Shown here in pieces: positions 1 through 13,323 of a DNA stretch of 64,000 nt. Position 1 is the first letter of the stretch; each line of letters begins with the position of its first letter. Source of the stretch: Polysphondylium violaceum (Eukaryota; Evosea; Eumycetozoa; Dictyosteliales; Dictyosteliaceae); the NCBI GenBank assembly GCA_000277445.1, contig AJWJ01000048.1:1-64000 (forward strand), in the 5' to 3' direction. Made by a program: the position numbers and the translations under genes. Under the pieces are notes generated by a model. It was not told the DNA's origin and made no database searches. It was given only the letters and a program-made list of their open reading frames with translations.

Positions 1-760
1 GATCCACCCACTTTTTTTTTTTTTTTTTTTTCTTCAAATGAAAATGTGTGTGTAGAACAAAAATAAATCAAATAAATCCAACCACAAAAGTGGATATAGT
101 ATTATTATTAATATCCAACCTCTAGAGGAAAAAGATTCACAACATACACACACCAATATTATCTCTATTGAAATTGGTTACACATAACATAATTCCAAAA
201 ATGGTGATTGGAATTGCCATATGTTGAGTGTGTTGTTTTGAAAAAAACAGTATATTATATTGCATACATTCGAATGTGGGGGCGGTTGTAGGAATGGTGG
301 TGAATAAAAATAAAATAAAATGTGATGATGCTGATCGTAAAATTAAACTACTTTGTGTAGGTGGTCAAGTATTATGTTTAAGGAATTATTTTTTTGTGTG
401 TGAATTTGAAATTGAGCAGATGTGTGAGTGTTGATATTGTTGTTGTTATTGTTATTGTTGATGTTGATGTGGTGTGAATGAAAAAGAAAAAGATAGCGTA
501 GTTTTACATACAAATTCAAAAGAGGAGATATTCAATATTCATACAAATAATTAAAATACTATATACAGAATAACAATAATTAAAATACTATACAAAAAAA
601 TGTGTGTTTTTCACAAAAGTTGACAATAGTCAATACAAAATTTATCAGTGTTTTATGTGACACAATTTTATGATATTGATAATATTAATTACTATTACTA
701 TTATTATTACTCTCTACAATACATTGTATTTTAATTTAAAAACAGAACAAAAATAAAAAT
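1..760. other. Intergenic, no gene seen
   Basis: This stretch is AT-rich with GT/CA-rich patches and a T run near the left edge. Short open frames exist but have no coding character, and no splice sites link them. Any gene continuing from the left of the window cannot be judged. Confidence 0.5.
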
Positions 761-1209
761 TTAACTTTTAGTGGTTGATGGTGATGATGATGAAGACGGT
801 GGTGGTTTAAATGTGATTTTAATATGTTGTAAAGATTGTGAAAATTCGACACAACCATCCCCCCTCCTTTTTTACCATGTAGTGAGATTGCTTCAAGGAG
901 ATTGGCTGCGTTACAAAAACTTGGATTTTTAAAAAAATTTTCAATCAACCTGCCTCAATGAGATATTATGAAAAAGAGTAAAAATAGAAAAAATTGAAAA
1001 AAAAATATCTCAAAACAAAAAAAAAAAAGAGTAGAAAAAAAAAAAATGGGGGACAAGGATGAAAGAAATAGGGCCTTACCCATCTTTTGAGTGAGCGAAT
1101 GAGGGTGGTGTGTGCGTATGGTGATAGAAATGATAGGAGGGTATGTTTAGTCCTGATTTAGCATAATGATAATCGAGACATTGCTTGTGATGGTGGTGGG
1201 CATGTGCGG
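761..1209 (-). CDS. Possible 3' end of an unidentified spliced gene
   Basis: I do not recognise a family. Two candidate exons, 1209-1080 and 949-761, are joined by a 130-nt intron with donor GTAAGG and acceptor GCAG. The phases match (phase 2 on both sides). The last exon reads NPSFCNAANLLEAISLHG, then a Gly run, then a Ser/Pro-rich tail ending in PSTTKS and a stop. The frame has to shift by one base at the G run (about 851-860) for the two halves of the last exon to join, so it is either a decayed gene or a miscounted homopolymer. The upstream exon is His-rich and lies in CA-rich DNA, so it may be chance. No good exon was found further upstream; a codon-like island near 1994-2100 on the same strand does not match in phase. 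Confidence 0.3.
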
Positions 1210-3498
1210 CTGTAATTCAATGAGTGTGATAAGATATCTGATAATTACTTACAAAGTGTATTAAATAAATAATTGAATAAAATATGTGATCGGTGGGTGT
1301 AAAGAGATATTACAGATAAAATTCTACAAAATGAATGAAAAAAATAAAAAATAAAAAATAAAAGATCAGTAAATATAAATATAAATCTTTTGTGTTATTT
1401 TTTTTTTTTTTTGCAACAATTATTATTATTAAAACAATTGGTTTTCAAAATTGAATGATTGATAATAATAAATTATTAAAAATAAAAGAGAAAATCATAA
1501 TACAAAAAAAAAAAAGTAGTAAAATGCAAGTCTTTTTTTAAATTTAAATCATAGATCTAATAATAAATTTTGGGGCCCCTAGACAGTTATTTAAAGCTTC
1601 ATCAACACATCACACTTTCCAAGTCTTTTGATCAAACTACACACTCTGATTGACATCTACTAAAAAAAAAAAAAAAAAAATTTATCCCTACCCCCTCCAA
1701 GGGAGGCCTGCTTATTGTTGAAAAACTTTTTTTTTCAGAGCGGTGTGGGAGGTGCTTTACAAATGCTATAAATAAAAACACCTTAAATATAACAACAATA
1801 ATAAACAGCAGCTATTATTGATGGATAATGGGGCTGTATTGGTATTTTTAAATAATAGTCGGATTCATCACTAAAAGTGTGTGTGTAGTGTGGTGTGTGA
1901 ATAAAAGACGGATGTAATAATAATAGCGGGTGGTATATTTAAAAAAAACAAAGAAAATTAAATCAGAGAAAAAGACCCGCTTACACTAATAGATGTGTCA
2001 AGTGGTGTGTTTTGGATCTTGTGGTAGTGGGGGTGAATATTACAAGAACGCCAATTTAATTGAAGAGCAGTTTTGTAGTATTCAAACTGATCTATTGTGT
2101 CGTGTGTGAGATGAAACATGCGAAATTAATAGCAACAACAAAACAGAAAACATGATCAAAAAAGGACCCACACACAAAAAATAAAAATAAAAATCAGACG
2201 CTTCCAAAAATCGACATTTAATTAATAACCTACAATAAATAAATAAGAGAGTCGAGTATATATTATATATATAGATATTTTAGAATTGATAATAGTGGTG
2301 TCGCGTAAATATATATATAAACAAATATATATAAATTTTTGTTGTTGATGGTCGTTTAATGTGGTTCTGAGTCTATGGTGGAATTAAAGAGAGATTTATT
2401 GTGCTCCAAAATGGGTCGCTTTTTTTCTCGTGTGGCACAGTATAAAGCAGTCTAAATTTAATCAAAAAAAAATCAAAAAAAAATAAATAAAAAAAAAACC
2501 ATTTTTTTTTTTTTTACAAAAAAAATCACACACCAATCATTGCAATGGAGGCCGCTCATGCACCATGGATGGGGTCATTTTTAGTTGCCCTAAAAATAGG
2601 TCAACCTTTTTTTTTCTCATGGTCTACTTCCATTGTTTTGGGCAGTTTTGTTTCGTTTTTTTTTTATCTCTCACACTCTATGCTACTGTTTCGTATATAT
2701 TATCGACAAATCAGAGATCATGCAGACAATTTTCAGGGAATCTAGCTAAAAGACATATTCTTTCGATTCAATAGCCTTTTCCCTCTTAATCACTTTAAAT
2801 TTTTTTCATTTTCTCTCTTTTAAAAAAACAAAACATTAATCAAAAACTCAATCAAATCAAATCAAATCAAATCAATCATACTGAGCAGTATGGACAAAGA
2901 TAATTTTTTTTTTATTTTCATTTTTTTTTATTAATCTCCCCGCTTGAAAAACGTATCAGTCGAGGATCTTTAAAAGTAATCGTGTGTCGTCTTTTTGAGA
3001 TAGGCACCCGCATAAAAACTCTTTTTTTTTTTTGATCAAATTTTTTATTTTAATAATTTTTTGATTTCTATCGTTTTATGATAATGACAATGATGATCAT
3101 AGAGGGTGTGCGAGGGGGAAATATGTGTGCTTGTGTGGCAGGTTTTGTGAAAATACCCTTTTATAGTGTTTTTTTTAAAAAAGAGATAAGCGACCGACCG
3201 AGGATGCTTGATAACACAATTTTTTCAAAAGATATTAAATGTTGTGTGTTGTACGAAAAATAGGATTAGGGGTTGACTTATCAATCAATAAAATCCAAAA
3301 CTATTTTAAAATATCGGCCGGCTAGAGGTCAAATACAAACTCACAGGTATTCAATTGAGGATATGAATTTATGAATAAACAAGTTGATGGACCATTTGAC
3401 AATGATTAGACCTACATTTATCATTAAACATATTACTCATTAAAACATAAAAACGAAATTTCTGAAGTGTGGGAAGATACTCTTATGTGTGAGTTGGT

Positions 3499-3532
<34 letters not shown>

Positions 3533-3649
3533 AATTTATGTGCACAAAAACTTTTTCAAAATAACAAACTAGTGACTATTATTATTATCAAACACTTATA
3601 CATATTATGTAGCACACACCTACGTTTGTAGTTTATATATATCAAAGAA
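1210..3649. other. Long intergenic region upstream of the CLU-SH2 gene
   Basis: It holds many A/T homopolymers, CA/GT-rich patches, a pentamer repeat (TCAAA) near 2850-2880 and a T run of about 31 at 3501-3531. An open frame at 2545-2745 (+) is Phe-rich and unsupported. The last few hundred bases probably contain the promoter of the gene starting at 3650. Confidence 0.5.
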
Positions 3650-6600
3650 ATGGCTAGAGTTGAACCAAATTCAAAGTTGACTCATATAAGTGGTAGTAGT
3701 AATAGTAGTAGCGGAATTAGCAGTAGTAATAGCAGTAGTAGTAATAGCAATAGTAATAGCAATAGTAATAGCAGCAGTAGTAGTAGTAAAATAAGTCGTA
3801 GTAGTAGTAAAGAGGAAAGGTTGTCAAGTGGTGGTAAAAGTAGTAAATCAAATCCAACCAAAACTACAATATCTACAGAGACATTGGATCTTATTGTATC
3901 TTATTTAATATCGTTACAAGAGTACCATCAAAAGTTTGAAAACAATTCAGAGGATTTAGATAATTTTATAAACTATGTCAACCGTTTACTCTATTTAAAA
4001 CGAAAGATTATATCATTGATTGACATTACCTCTGGTGATGGTGTACTCACCGATAGCAAAGGCAGAAAGGTGTCCATCAACGAGTTGTTTATCTATATCG
4101 ATAAACTAAAGAAATCTCAGCATATAGCTTCAGATCTTTTTGAAATCTCTTGTAATAACCCTGTTTTGGTGCCAATGGGTCCCATTAATCGTGTAGATCA
4201 TTATAATCAAGCACCCATTATAGTACCTAAATTTAATCAAGCAGTTTATTATAACTGTGGTAGTAGTAGTAGTAAACCATCATCATTGTCATCATCATTG
4301 TCAGCATCACCAACAATGGCTCCAAAAACACTCGCATCATCAACATCTACAACATCATTATCATCACTAACATCATCAACATCCACAACAACAAATCTAA
4401 CATCATCCTCTGTATCTATCAATACAAATCTAACATCATCCTCATCATCACTATGTTCCTCTGCTTCTAGTATCTATGGAAATTGTCCAACACCACCCAT
4501 CTCTTCTTCATCAAACTCTATAAACAATAGTAGTAGTGGGAACGATTTATTAAAAAATAGTTTAAATAGTAGTAGTAATAATTTAAATAATAGTAGTAGT
4601 AGTAGTAGTAATAATATCATTCCAATTCCAATTCCAATTCAATTGGATGGTAGTAATAGATTCGAATTAAATGGTGTTAGTACACTTTCATCATCAACAA
4701 ATATATCAAATGTACCAATTAGTTCATCACCTCCTCTTTCAGTATCACCTTTTAATAATTCATTATTTAACAATAATAATCAAGTTAAAAGTTTTAAAAA
4801 CAATAATACTAGTAATAGTAATAGTTCAGCATTTAAACAATTAGAATTATCACCGGTTTATGTAGATGATGGTTATACACCGCCTATTTCAACTTTAAGT
4901 TTTGAGAAATTATCTTTGGATGATTTTGAAACAACAACAACTTTAAACACTACTCCTATTAATGATTTACTAGATAATAGTAACAATATAAAACAACAAG
5001 AACCAAACACAGAGCCAGTTAGAAATTGGTCATTAGATTTTTGGAATGCTTTACAAATGGATCATAATTGTGGCAATGAAAGTTTGTAAGTTTAAAATAT
5101 ATATACTTATATTGACCAATAGTATACTTATACTTATACCTACATTAGAATAAGAAGTCAAAGAATCCAACAAATAGCAGAAGAATTTGTAAGTGTAGCA
5201 ACAAAACATGGTATGACAATTATTCAAGAAAAGGGGAAATCTTTTGGATGGACCATACCTCCATACGATGTCGGAGGTGTAGCAGGTGGATTAAAGTATT
5301 TAAAAGATGGTATATTTTTTAAATTTGCAGTAGATGTCTATGGAATCTATGGAGGCAATGCTTTTGCTATGAAGAGTGCAGGTCATGAGTTGAAGGGATT
5401 GATGGGTTATTTTAATTGTCAAATCGATGGTTTGTATTTACCCCTCATGGCCTTGATTGATTATATGGGCTATCGTTTGATTGCTACAAGTCAGCTGGCC
5501 ATCGATGGCGACAATACATTGGTATATGGATCCAATGATGGTGGCGATACTGTGCACAACAAGAGTCAGGCTATGGATGGCTTGATGAAGCAGGCATCAG
5601 AGATTTTGAATTTAAAAGGCCACTACACAGGTCAGGGTGAAAACAAGGTGTTTCTCTATGGTCCATGTGATATAGAGGGACACATTACCAAAGATAACCA
5701 CTATGTCATTATTGATACCGCCCGTGTCTTTCCACCAGAGAAGCCTATACCAGGCAAGATTGGCTCGCATCTATATAACCTCCTTCGTCCAGAATTGGTG
5801 CGAAGCAACAAGTTGCCGCTCAGCTCTGACGCCTTCACCAAGTTTAGTGGTCCCGACAGCGAACAAAACAACGAAGACGTAGAGAGATCACAAAAGAGAC
5901 TGTTTGTCTCTATCATACCCAATTTTGTACTCTCTTTGAATCAAAAGGTACGAAGATCCAAGTGCGAAAACATACTCGAGTTGTCTCACATGTTGATGTT
6001 GGTCGACAGCATGCATAGAGAGGGTATCAATGTTAGATACCTAAACCGTTTGAAAAAGACAGACATTATTGCCATTGACCACCGTCTCTCGGCCATTCTC
6101 AACACAGAAATCATTGCAAGAAAGATAAAGAACCGTTTACGAGAGTTTCTCAGAAACGAGACGAGCATCAACAAGGAAAAGATTGCACAATTCCTCACTC
6201 GTATGGTTATCATCTCTTTGTTGCAGAGCTGCGATTTGGATGGGTTCTCTTTGGAGCTCCTTTTGCACAGATTGCAGCAAATGACGGGATTTGTGTTTAG
6301 AGACGGCCTCGCACGTTCGCTGGAGACTAGTCATATCATGCACGAAAGCGACATTATCTCTATCACACCCAAAGTAAAGTTTCTTCACATGGTTCCCTAT
6401 CAGCAGGGCGTTGCATTGTTCCATCAAGCCATATCGGCCTCCAAGCTAGGCACCACCGATGAGGGTGGCCTAGACGACAGCACCAGTCGTGCCGACAAGA
6501 TATTCCAACAGGCCTCTGATAAATTCAAACAGGCCATCCAATCAAAACCTGACGACTATGAGATTCTCACCCATTGGGGTATTTTGTTTTTTATGCGTGC

Positions 6601-7306
6601 CAAGTTGCTCTCACAAACCAAAGATTACATTCAAGAGCACGGCTCGGCAGAGATTGAAAAACTCTATGAAACTGCCATTGAAAAGTTTCAGCAGGCCGTA
6701 AAGATCAAAAGAAATCACCACTATGCAATTTTCAACTGGGCTGAGGCTCTCAAAAATTGGTCCGCAATCAAACCTGCCGTCGAGGCCAACAGTTTGGAAA
6801 AACTATCCAAGCTAAAACTCCAAGAGGCAGGCGTGTTTGAAAAGAAATGGTTCTTTGGCACACTAGAGACCAACGGTGCCGCCTCTCTACTCTCTGGTAA
6901 GGAGGCAGGTAGTTTTATCATTAGAAATAGTAATAGTAGACCAGGCAGTTTTGTATTTTCCTACCTATCTGATCCTCACAGAAAAATTCAACACTCAATC
7001 ATCAAATCCTCTTCCCATGGTTATCACGTTGAAAATCTACCACCTAGAAAAGTACCTTCCTCTCCAAATAGTAGTGGTCATCATAGAAGTGGTAGTAGAA
7101 CAGGTAGCAGCAGTAAAGATAAGAGTAGTAGTAAAAATGAAGCCATTCAATTCAATGAAGCAGGTACTACAATTCCAACTCGTAATAGTACTTCACTTAG
7201 TTCTCAAACACCAGTGACTACAGTTTCTTATAAAACTCTAGAGGAATTTGTATCTGATAAAATTAAACAAGGTTATATACCTATCACGAAGGGCTGGGAT
7301 GAGTAG
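3650..7306 (+). CDS. CLU-core protein with TPR-like region and C-terminal SH2 domain
   Basis: Exons 3650-5085 and 5149-7306 are joined by a 63-nt intron (GTAAGT...TTAG, phase 2) to give 1197 residues. The first 480 residues are Ser/Asn/Thr-rich with a helical segment near 80-175. Residues about 515-730 match the CLU core: GGVAGGLKY, SAGHELKGL, LIDYMGYRLIA, VYGSNDGG, LYGPCDIEGH, DTARVFPPE and LRPELVR. Residues about 930-1030 look like two TPR units. From about 1045 there is an SH2 domain: WFFG start, then FIIRNSNS with the phosphotyrosine-binding Arg near 1070, and YKTLEEFV near the end. Family knowledge says CLU proteins act in mitochondrial distribution and mRNA binding, while SH2 domains bind phosphotyrosine. 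The inference is a cytoplasmic adaptor linking tyrosine phosphorylation to a CLU module. D. discoideum has CLU+SH2 proteins that I recall as CldA/CldB, but that name is from memory. Its 3' end faces the Iml1 gene across 218 nt. Confidence 0.88.
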
Positions 7307-7524
7307 GCCATGTTGTTCTTGTTGTTCAATTTTTTAGGAACACCTTCATCACTTTTATCATATAATAATAATAAAAGACTTATATTGTTTTATGTGTTGA
7401 AAATTGTGTAAAAGTAGGGCATTCATAAGTATAAATACCATAGTTATCATCATCAACTAACAATTTGTTCAATTAAAAATATACATTTATAAAAAGTTTT
7501 ATATTATTATTTATTTAAAGACTT

Positions 7525-10196
7525 TTAAAGACTACCAGGTGATCGAGATAAACCATAATAAAGTGCTTCGGGTTCAAACAGATGAGAGTTTTCAAATTCT
7601 TGAGATTCACTTTCATCATTATATTCATCTTCTGTTGTACTGTTGGCATTGTTATTATCATCCACTGCTGCTGCTTGTTGTCGGACATTGTCTGCAGTTT
7701 TTTCTTGTTCAACTGTATTTAAATAACCTTGGGCAAACAATGATAAAAAGTTTGCTTCTTGAGGAGGAAGAGAACGGAGTAGGTTGGTTTGAGGCGACGC
7801 ATTGTATAAAAAGGGGTCTTCGAGAATATGTGAGGGAGAGTCTGGAGTGGATGGATTGATAGAGTTGGGAATGGTGCTGTTGAGTTGGTCACACAGAGAT
7901 TTAAATGATTCCAATATTGATAATACATTTTGATTTCTGCTGCAGGGAGAGTTGTTGATAAAGCAGAGGAAGCCATCTTCAATGACACGCACAAAGAGCA
8001 TACCACTTCTGTGTATGTATTCGGTGTGGGGCACGTCAGAGTCGTTGTTAAAGAGATAGAGATCCTGACGTTTCACTAGACTCGATGGACGCTTTCTAAT
8101 AGTGTCGGGAATCAATTGAAATTTGGTAAATATGTATTTGAGTATGGCGGGTGACATGAGCTGTGAATCTAGTTTGATATGAATTGGTGACGAGAATGGT
8201 GAACTATTCTTTTCCATTGGGATTTGCAAGAGGGTCAATCCAAATTGTTTGGCTTTTCTTATGCAACTATTGACAAAGTCATCGACAACACAACCTGTAC
8301 TCACCATCCATTTGAATTCAAGATGATAATAACGAGTTGGACAAAATGTTTTATCATATTTCATGATAATCCATTCATAACGATCAGTCTTTGTTGCATC
8401 CATGTCAATTTTAATCTCTTCTGTGCTATTTGGATTCTCGTATGATTCAATAACATTACTATTGTTTTGAGTTAGATTTGATATATTGTTAATCATAGAC
8501 ATTCCGCCACTAAAGCTTAATGGATTAAATGGATTTGGAATTGGAGTTGCATTTTTAGATGTTTCATTATTGTTGTTGCTTTGATAGGAATTTGGCGGTG
8601 AGCCATCTACTGGAATTGGTGTATCATTGCCACTTGATCCTAGGTTTGATAAAAATGTATTGGTAATCAATGTAGTTGTGGTGGTGGTAGATATTGAATT
8701 TGTGGTAGTTGTAGTTGTAGTTGTCATTGTCGAGGATGATGTGGTGATATCACCATTTGAGTTTTTAATCAACGATGATAATGAACTTGTACTGCTGTTA
8801 TTATTATTCATTAAGCTATTATTATTATGATTATCATCATTATCATCATCTGTATTATTATTATTAATAATTTGTTGTTTTGAAGATAAAGGTGAAATGT
8901 TTGAAGAGGAAGTGGATAGATTATGACTATTGTTGTTGATTTGATTGGATGAAGAGATAGTTAGAGGTCTTTGTTTTGGAGAACTAACTGGAGAATTGTC
9001 TGGAGAATTGTTGTCTTTGGCAGGCGAGTTGATTGTTGAAGAAGTGGAGTTGATAAATTGAGCAGGTAGAGGTAACGATGTAGTTGATAGATGGCTTGGA
9101 AGAGATTGTTTTGCAGTTGGGCTAATTAAGGGCTCATCTTCTTTCAATCGATAGTAATGAAAAGCATCTACAAATTGAGCTTTCTCTACTTGTTTGATGT
9201 ATTTCAATTCCATCATACTCTGAAACACAGCCACAGCCTCTTCTCTAGTGACAATCTCTACGTTTTGTAATAACCAATCCACACCTTCTGATCCAACCCA
9301 ACATTTCTTGTAGGTTCTTAGACGATGTTTTCTATCAACCATCTTTATACCAACAGGTAAAGCCAATCCCATTCTATAGTAAATACCTTCATAGTTTGAT
9401 GGTGATATCTTTTCTTTGAATGATGAAGATGACAGCATATCAACTTGTTCAACAGTCATTGATTGTCCCAATGTAGAACTGAGGCCACCTGCATTATTAC
9501 CCGTGCCAGCAACTCCACTACTACCAGTACCACTGCCACCAATACCACCAGCACCACTCTTGCTGTCATTACCACCAGCACCACTTGTACCAATGATATT
9601 AAAGTTTTCAATAAACGAAGACAAAGAGAATGTCTTTACATCAATTTTGTTGCCTGTATTGTTAAGTTGACTTGAGTTTTGTTGTTGTTGACTATTTCTA
9701 GAGATTTGTGAATTTAAAAATTCTTTAAACTTGTTAAATGCAGTCATATGCTCTTCTTCAGAATGTTCAGGTAATGGATTATTATCATTTGATGTATTTA
9801 TATTACTACTGCTATTGTTGGTAGTTGCAATATTATTATTTGGAGGAGAAGGTAGATTTGAAACAGGGTTTGATAATGATAGATTTGAGCCAGGTAAATG
9901 TTGTTCATGGGCATTTGAATCTGAAAGATTATTACTCAATACTGGTGCTGATGAGTTTATATTGGACGAATAAGTTGAGTTGGTTGGGCTTAATAATGAA
10001 TTTGATGATTGTTGAGTGGGTATTGGTCTAAATTGTTGTTTAATATTATTTGTATTTCTTGCAGAATTAATAGGTGACGAAGATGATTGATCAATATGTT
10101 GTTGTTGATATTGTTGACTCGTTATACTTGGTGAAGAAGTAGGTGAATTGGTAGTTGGTGACATTACATGATTTGGGATTAAAATATTTGGTGTAC

Positions 10197-10292
<96 letters not shown>

Positions 10293-13200
10293 TCGTTGGA
10301 ATATCATCACTTGTTACATTTAGTGGTGAACCAGTTGAATTGACAATACCACTGTTATTACTATTATTATCAACATTATTATTAGATTGTTTATCTTTAT
10401 CTTGTTTATCTTGAATTTGTTTTTGCTTTTGAAGATTGTTATCTAGAGTTGGCAAGATGATAAATAATATTCTCCAATACTTTAGGTTGGGAGATCTGAA
10501 ACCAGAGATGGTACCACTGATCATGTTATCCAATGTATTCCATGGATACAGACTAGAGGGTTGATGTTGAATGGTTATGGTGTGATGATTAAATTGTTGA
10601 TGTTGAATAGATTTGAGGAAATAGGTGTACTTCATCACTTGCGGTATATTTCTACTATGATGACGTTGATAACGATTGACTTGAATACTTTGGTTGGCGG
10701 GGTTATATGTTATACTGTGGAAATCGTGGCCAAGGGATAACAGGAACGATCGTTTTTGAGTTTTGGATATTCCCATTGTAAAACTATTGACTGGTACGGG
10801 TGCATTGGTTGTTGATGGAGGTGTTGATGTTGGAGTTGTGTTGGGTGTTGCTGTTGGTGGTATTGCAGGTGTTGATGATGATGATGATGTGGGTGCGGTA
10901 GTAGCAGCAGGGGTGTCGGTGATCATAATCAATTGATAGCCTTGTGCCAATCTCTGTGATATGAGTTCCTTCAAGAGGGCTTCAACATTATTGCCATACT
11001 CATTGTCGTCGGGACTTAGTGTAAGAGTGTGTACATATTCAATATACTTTGCCTTTAAATCTTTTAGCGATGGGAAATAATCGGTAGTGATTGGAAGTGA
11101 TGCTGGTTCACACAAGGATTTCCAATTGGGCAGGGGATTGGGATTGGTGTTTGTCTTGCCATAGATATAGGTGTTGGGAGAGAACCACAAATGTGCCCAT
11201 CTTCTTCTATTACTTGTTAGATGGAATGGCGATGAATCATAGGTAAAGGGATTAATTGATTTCTTTTTATTGCCGCCACCATAGCTATTGATCTGTTGTT
11301 GCTGATACTGTGATTTCTGATCATAGGAATTCGATGGATTAAATAGTTGTTTAGATGTCGTCGGTGTTGTAGTATAATTATTGTTATTGTTGTTATTTGG
11401 TGTTGTATTGATAGGTCTCTTTGTTGTGATGTTTCTATTTTCAAAACTAGAATTACGTGTGCCTCCAATTTGTATACTTCTTCTCTTGATTATATTGTTG
11501 TTGTTATGTTGTTGTTGATGGTGATGTTGTTGATAATGATGATGACTCATGATGGTGTTGGGAGTAGATGAAGAGTTGTCTTCGATATCACTCATATCAC
11601 TTGCATCAGTGTCTGATTGATCGATATAGTCATCAACAATACTACTCTCCATCGAATATGGATTGTGGTCTGTATTGTCATTGGCAGTCGATGGCATGTA
11701 GAATATAGTGTCTTCGTAGGAATTTACACCAAGAGAGTTGGATGTGTATTTGTGTGAATTGTGCTGCTTGGGTTTCGAAAACGCAGGTAGTTTCTTTGGA
11801 TCCTTTGGAATAAAGAAATTAAAACTAGGTTTAGGTTCATCATAATGATAATAGTATGTATTATTTGGAGGTTGAGGTATTCTAAATTGTGGATGAAATT
11901 TCTTTTCAACAGCATTATCTGCTGCTGGTTTAATACTATTACTACTATCACCTAAACTACTACTATTACTGTTATTACTAGGATTATTTGTATTCTCATA
12001 ATAAAAACTTATAGCTAACCAATAGGGTACATTGTATTGCTATCGTAATAAAATATTAATACATTGAAACCTTTTAGTATAATAAATAATAATAATTACA
12101 CTTTTACCATCCATTAAAGGATATTTGAATAATGGTACAATGTGTAATGGATGATTGTTTAAACAAATTAAATCACAACCAATACCATTATCAATCATTC
12201 TTTGTTTTGTTAAGAGATTTAATTCTTGATCGACTTGAAATATACCAGTACCTGCTGATACTACTACAATCATTTGACCTGTTCTTGTGAAATCTCTGTC
12301 TATATAATGCTATTATTATTAATAGTAATGTTAGTCTGGTAAAAATACTCTACGGCTATACTATACTATACTATACTATACCTTGTCAAAATAAGACATG
12401 CCTAAATTAATGGCCTCGAGGAAGTTGCCTTGTGAAGAGGTAGAGTTTTTACCGAGGGCAGAGTTTCTGCCATAGATATCCCAGTTGACGCTGGTATGAT
12501 AGTCGTTGAATTCTTTTTTCAAAGTGACGATAAACGAACTCCAATCGAGTCTGGTCTCTTCGTGAACGACGACTTTATAGAAATCTTGGTAGAGACGACC
12601 CTCGGAGTTACGCGGCACATTGGGCACCTCGTCGAGGATATCGTCGCTGTCGTGAAAGGTACGCGAAAACATAATGATGGTGATAGTGTGGTTGACAGAC
12701 ATTGATTTCCACTTGAGAAAGAGGTTCTTGAGGAATCCGTTGACAGCCTTTTCAAAGTACAGCTCCCCGTCGTCAGAGTAGTCCCACATCTCTTTGCTCA
12801 TCTGCAAAAAGATGACAAACTTGGCCGACCGCGATCTAAACACAAACTTTGTCGACTCGTCAATCAGCCCGCTCGAGATCTTTTGTCCGTTGGACACAAT
12901 CTCCTCGACTTGAGCACGTATCTGTGCAAAGGCGAGTTTCTTCAACACATACACGCATTCGTTTTGAAGCGAGCATTTCAGACGCCACATATCACTTCTA
13001 CCTATATACTGATCCTTGAATGAGAGCTCGACAAAATCAATGATGGCGTGTTTCTCGGGTATGATATTGACCACAACCTCTCTTCGTGACTGAAATTCAA
13101 ATACGTTGGCAATGTACTTTGCTATACTGATCTGCAGCTGTCCTTTGACAGGTGCCAGTATCTTTACTCTGAGACATAGTTTCTTGCTAGGATTGCTGGG

Positions 13201-13323
13201 TGAATAGATCTCTAATATATCGTTGACACGCAGTTTGGGGAATTGATCTGGATTAATCACCAACTCTTCTTTACTAAACGTTGGATCATGTACCCATAAT
13301 ATATATATTCCTTTCTTATTCAT
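7525..13323 (-). CDS. iml1: Iml1/DEPDC5, GATOR1 complex subunit
   Basis: Exons 13323-12382, 12309-12100 and 12039-7525 are all joined in phase 0 and give 1888 residues. The product is the GAP-bearing subunit of GATOR1, which inactivates Rag GTPases and so turns off TORC1 at the lysosome or vacuole when amino acids are scarce. The N-terminal 315 residues match the family. The second exon reads [20 protein letters not shown] and then [16 protein letters not shown], both highly characteristic. A DEP domain lies at about residues 1284-1347 ([10 protein letters not shown], then FHYYRL). A conserved C-terminal part follows ([22 protein letters not shown]). Long Asn/Ser/Thr-rich inserts include about 32 consecutive Asn near residues 967-998. 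Intron 1 contains a CTATA pentamer repeat at its donor side. The start is the first ATG of the conserved N-terminus. The other GATOR1 subunits are not in the window. Confidence 0.93.
10197..10292 (-). repeat. ATT/AAT trinucleotide repeat encoding poly-Asn in Iml1
   Basis: About 32 uninterrupted ATT units on the plus strand encode an Asn run within the Iml1 coding region. The repeat is in frame and sits in a non-conserved insert. Such repeats are usual in dictyostelid proteins and are prone to length change. Confidence 0.95.
12355..12381. repeat. CTATA pentamer tandem repeat at an Iml1 splice donor
   Basis: About five copies of CTATA lie at the 5' end of Iml1 intron 1. On the coding strand the donor itself (GTATAG) is the first repeat unit, so several alternative GTATAG donors follow the used one at 5-nt steps. 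Confidence 0.85.

Noticed and set aside
1994-2100. Codon-like minus-strand stretch with a GTAAGC donor
   Set aside because: It is open in one frame and flanked by AG and GT, but its phase does not fit any following exon candidate; kept only as a note.
2545-2745. 66-codon plus-strand frame starting MEAAHAPWMG
   Set aside because: It is Phe-rich through T runs, overlaps another frame of the same length and has no recognised similarity.
10155-10343. Plus-strand frame rich in Tyr
   Set aside because: It is the reverse reading of the poly-Asn repeat inside Iml1.
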